In this document: in pieces, positions 60,400-64,000 of the stretch | How the letters are laid out: every line of letters begins with the position of its first letter | Position numbering within the stretch: position 1 is the first letter of the stretch | Source: Phlebiopsis flavidoalba | Taxonomy: Eukaryota > Basidiomycota > Agaricomycetes > Polyporales > Phanerochaetaceae | Direction: 5' to 3' | Assembly: GCA_035772785.1 (NCBI GenBank) | Contig: JAOCPU010000093.1 | Span: 1-64,000, forward strand | DNA: 64,000 nt | Program-made: the position numbers and the translations under genes | The notes under the pieces: generated by a model | The model's input: only the letters and a program-made list of their open reading frames with translations | Told to the model about the DNA's origin: nothing | The model's database searches: none

Positions 60400-63300
60400 C
60401 TCTTCCCATCCCGAAGAACCAAAACACCCCGGGTGGCGAGCCCAAGACGTCAAGCTTCCGGGATGGCGTCTTCGAGCCCTATGCTCGCGACGGAACACGT
60501 CCAGAGCCTCGAGGTCCGCCACCTGCGCACCTCTTAGCCAGGAATCGTGCTCGGGTCCGTTAGCCGCGCCAGCACGTACCAAGTACTGCCAGCCACGACC
60601 ACGGCGACGACGATCCAGAATACCGTTCGACGAACCACTCCTCTTCGCCCTCGGGCCGGTGACGACAGGTCCCGGCTGATCGAGGACGCGTGAAGGAAAA
60701 CGGGCGTCATCGTTGGCAACCAGGGACGGAGCAGAGAGGCGTGGAAGGTTGGCAGTATGCGTTCAAATGATCAGGAAGGTCGAGTCGTGTAGACGGAGGT
60801 TTCGGGGCCAGGCCTGAGCTAATGGTGTAGGGCCATATCGTAGGTATCCATGGAACCTTGGCAACACGGTTGTCGCCTTCGCTGCCATGTACTCGCTCGA
60901 CGGTGAAGGGTGGAGAGCAGGACTTTGTCTCCAACGTGGTAGTGACAACTTCATCCGCAGTGCTCGAGCGCGATTGGCTTCCTTTGGCAACGGGCTCTGG
61001 TGAGTCTTCGCCAGCAGGAGATTGTCCTGTGCTTCCATCGTCAGGGTGTCGACAAGTCTCGATGACACGCGGCGGCACGCGCGCAAGTCGTCCAGGCAGT
61101 CGGGCGCGGCAGCGCTGCGACATCAGCATGGTGCAGCGGGAGGGATGCATGCGCGCTGCGAGAGAACCGACCATGGCGGTAGTTGAAAAGGCGGGGGTAA
61201 CACCGGTTGGATGCCGTGGACTGTGTAATATAGTTAAACGAATGTGAGGTCCAGGGCGCGCACCCAGCCGGTTTGGTTGCGCTCGACGTGGAAGCGCAGC
61301 CGTCGCTTGGATCACGGTCTTGTTCGAACGTTCGATCGTCGAGCCGTCCGTTCCGAGGGTGAAAGGAGGTTTGACATGGCGTGCTTGACACCGGTGAGCC
61401 GTGTGAAGGCCTTCCAGTAAGCGCGTAATGATGAACAGCTTGTCGCGGTCAGAGAGGAGCTCGTGAGGGCAAACCGTTCTCGCAAGACCATTCCCGCGAA
61501 GAAAAGCACTGGCAAAACTCTTCGGCCGTCATATCGGTGCGGCAGGGGGCGATGCGCAGGTCGGAACCGAAGACTACGGCCAACAGTCATCTGTAACGAG
61601 ACATGGTATCACCCCCTCATCCTCCGGGAGGGGACACTACGAAATGTCATCGCGACGCTTTATCGCAACGACCGTTCTGGCTCCTACGGGTTCTGCGGGT
61701 AGCGGGTGGAGGGGGCCAGTAGGGCTCTTGTTTGTTGTGCGTCAGATTCTTATTGCGTTGACAATCAGGGCATGCAGGGGATGTACATATCCTGCAGCTC
61801 CTGAGCGCATGTTGGGCCAGTATAGTAGGGGAGCGGAGGGTGGCATATGACTTGTCGGCGCCGGGAAGTGCCCCATGGCATCTGGTGCGCAAGGCGCCGA
61901 ACAAGTCCTCGCGAATAGACGGCACCCGAGGGGAGTGCACAAACACGCTCGCCACATACAAACAACCCATGACGCGGCACCGCAATCCCCATGGATTCAA
62001 CGGACCCATCCAGTTCCAACACCAGCCCGTAGGGCAGCCAGGCCCGTCTGGCGCTGTTCGTCAGGGTGGTCTGCCCTCCTTCGCGACACAGTCGTCCCAC
62101 AAGACGTCAACCAGCTTTCAGGCCCATTTGTCCGAGCTCATAACCCTCGGCGAATGGTGAGCCAGCCATTCCCGCGTTTCAGAGGACGTATAGCGACATG
62201 CGATGCAAGGCAGCACCGACGACAGAGAGACGAGAGGGCGTACCTTCCGCGCGCAGGAGAGGCCCGCGTTGCAGTGTCCAAATTGCGCCTACCGCCTCAG
62301 GGAGGTACATCTCGAGGCGAGTACATTGCATCTGCGGGCACGTTGGTGTCCTCGCCTGCGCAACGTAGACATCTCTTGAAGTCGTACTGTGCAAGGAACT
62401 CCTAGCCATCGTGCTTTGACGTCGCGAGAGGTGCTTTCTGCGTGGCGAAATTCTCCAGTGTCCGGTGATCTGTGTAGACGGTAAACGGGAACAACACCGA
62501 TAAAGATCAACTCGCCATTTCTGTAGAGCCCGAACGCATGGCAAGCAGCTCCTTCTCGTGCACGGGATAATTCAGTTTCGGATCGCACGCCCTTCAGCTG
62601 GCATAGATTCGAATGCGACCGGACGGGCAGTGTCGAGTGTGGGACCGTAAGACAAGACGGCTCCGGTACAGAAAATCGCTGGCGTCACAGGAAACGAAGC
62701 ATCTGGTTGTCGCCCATGTTCTGGTGGGACTCGATCACGGTGAGGGCATTCATTAGACGTAACCAGAGACGCTTGACTCTTCGAAGGCAACCGTATGTTT
62801 GAGTTGCCAGAGAAGTTCTCCTTCAGCCTCCTTTGTCGTTAGCCGGTTCAAGATGCGAGTGTGGTCGGCCAGGCCGGGCAGGTGAGGGCGATATAGCGTA
62901 CCAGACCGAAGAAACGAGCGCTACATGTTTGACGGAGCGGGGCTGAGGCCAGGACAAGATCTTTCGCAACTTGGACCCCGTCGGGCTCGATACCGCGCTG
63001 TTAGAAGATGTGGTGTCCAAGGAAGTTTCATGTTCGTAGCAGAAAAGAGAGGTCTTCTTCGGTGAACAGTAGAGACTGTGAGTGCGTAGGGCGTCGAGGA
63101 TGAGGAGTCGGATGTTGTGTCGTGGTGTTTGTCAATGTCGTTGGACCACACGATGATGTCGTCAAGATATACATTGCAGATCAGAGCCGATGTACGGTCG
63201 CAGGTGCTTGAAACATACGGCGCTGGTGAGTGGCGGGGGCGTTACGGCAGCCTTGGGGCATCACTGTCCATTAGTAAATCGAATAAAAAAAAAAAAAAAG

Positions 63301-64000
63301 GCCAAAGGGGGTCGTGACCGCGGTGTACTCGATATCGTCGGGGTGAACAGGCGTCTGAAAGAAGGAATTGGTCATATCCATCTTACCCCAAATGCGTTCC
63401 CTTCCCCGCAGTCCGAAAGTATTTCCGCGATACTCGGTAGAGGATGGCGTTGGGCACAGTGTTCGCATTGAGGGCACGGTAGTCATTCACCCAAACGAGG
63501 TTAGAGCAGATCGTCGGTCGGCCTTCGGTGATTAGAAAGCCGGCGAAGCATAAGGCGAAGACGAAAGGAGGCGTAGGCGTCCGGCGACGAGGTGCTGATC
63601 GAGTAGCTGTTTCCACGCTTCCCGATATTTCTTGGGACACTCGTACTGTCTGCGCGCTGCGATCACCATGTTAGGGGTCTTTTTCAGTCGAAAGGTAGCG
63701 GGTGTGATGGACGATGTCGTGGTGGGCAGGGTTTCCCTGTATTTCGCGGAATGTCGTCAGGGAAGCAGTCGGCATATTCGCGTACGTAATTCGCTTGTCT
63801 TCCTGCGCCAGACGATCCGCAAACAGCCAGAACCTCGATGCGAGCGCGTATAGCAGCCAGCGGTCTTGACAGCGCGTGTCGTCCTCGGTCGAGGCCGGCA
63901 AAGAGGTTCGCCAAACTGCAGTCTTGAGTTCGCGCAGCATGTCCCGATGCTGTGTGCGAACATACCAAACGTTGAGAACTTCAGTTTCGCGGTGGGCTGA
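60355..64000 (-). mobile_element. Ty3/Gypsy chromovirus pol (RT-RNase H-integrase-chromodomain), 5' part off the edge
   Basis: Read on minus. Near 63535-63465 comes NLVWVNDYRALNANTVPNAI, then KMDMTNSFFQTPVHPDDIEY and TAVTTPFGLF (63395-63300), and after a poly-T insertion WTVMPQGCRNAP. YLDD, the RT catalytic motif, is intact at 63169-63158, followed by IIVWSNDIDKHHD. RNase H is marked by CDASDF and CTGAVLSYGPTLDTARPVAF (about 62690-62610). The integrase zinc region is at 61900-61730 (CPDCQRNKNLTHNK). Its core has FGSDLRIAPCRTDMTAEEF (about 61570-61515), WSCENGL and SDRDKLF (about 61455-61435), then DGST and ERSNKTVIQA (about 61340-61305). A chromodomain follows: DRRRRGRGWQYLVR, GPEHDSWL (about 60630-60535). 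Chromodomains direct insertion to chromatin. Gag and protease are not in view. Many frame changes occur, so the copy is probably inactive or poorly sequenced. Confidence 0.85.
63285..63299. repeat. 15-nt A run inside the RT domain
   Basis: On minus it reads poly-Phe after PFGLF and lies within roughly 25 extra bases before WTVMPQG, disrupting the RT core just before the catalytic motif. Confidence 0.85.

Overview
The window looks like nuclear DNA of a filamentous basidiomycete (Agaricomycetes). The evidence is short 47-56 nt introns with GTANGT-type donors and CTNAY branch sites, a chromodomain Ty3/Gypsy retrotransposon, and expanded families of kinases, F-box proteins and DUF6697-like proteins. 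The family mix recalls Ceratobasidiaceae/Rhizoctonia from memory, but I cannot prove this. No rRNA, tRNA or CRISPR was found.

Almost every recognisable gene changes reading frame several times, including housekeeping ones. Long G/C runs (10-18 nt) are common and a ~0.94 kb block is nearly pure G. Either the region is full of decayed copies, or (more likely for the housekeeping genes) the assembly carries many uncorrected indels. Gene limits below are therefore approximate and cover the whole homologous stretch rather than one open frame.

Layout. 0-5.1 kb: two tandem paralogous kinase genes (+), the second clearly decayed. 5.1-13.1 kb: GC-rich, repeat-like DNA without a recognisable gene. 13.4-14.0 kb: a broken SH3-domain gene (+). 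15.3-16.2 kb: an F-box-type leucine-rich tail (-). 16.28-17.22 kb: the G-rich block. 17.2-22.2 kb: no supported gene. 22.3-24.3 kb: dispersed and tandem repeats. 24.6-25.2 kb: a small unknown gene (-) that runs into a ~3 kb element bounded by inverted repeats (25.16-28.18 kb). 31.6-35.3 kb: F-box gene pieces (-). 38.1-39.5 kb: a P-loop GTPase with a coiled-coil tail (-). 40.5-44.6 kb: two tandem DUF6697-like genes (-) on a segmental duplication.

45.0-47.3 kb: a ThrE/Prm10-type membrane transporter (-). 47.9-50.4 kb: a well-structured unknown gene (+) with at least four clean introns. 50.6-51.8 kb: methylthioadenosine phosphorylase (-), the methionine-salvage enzyme. 52.9-55.25 kb: a Baeyer-Villiger-type flavin monooxygenase (+). 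55.6-59.2 kb: two tandem F-box genes (+), then the 3' half of a third in opposite orientation. That third gene stops where the LTR of a chromodomain Gypsy element begins (60.0 kb); its pol gene (-) runs off the right edge.

The core metabolic and membrane genes (45-55 kb) form the conserved part. The flanks are accessory, duplicated and transposon-rich.
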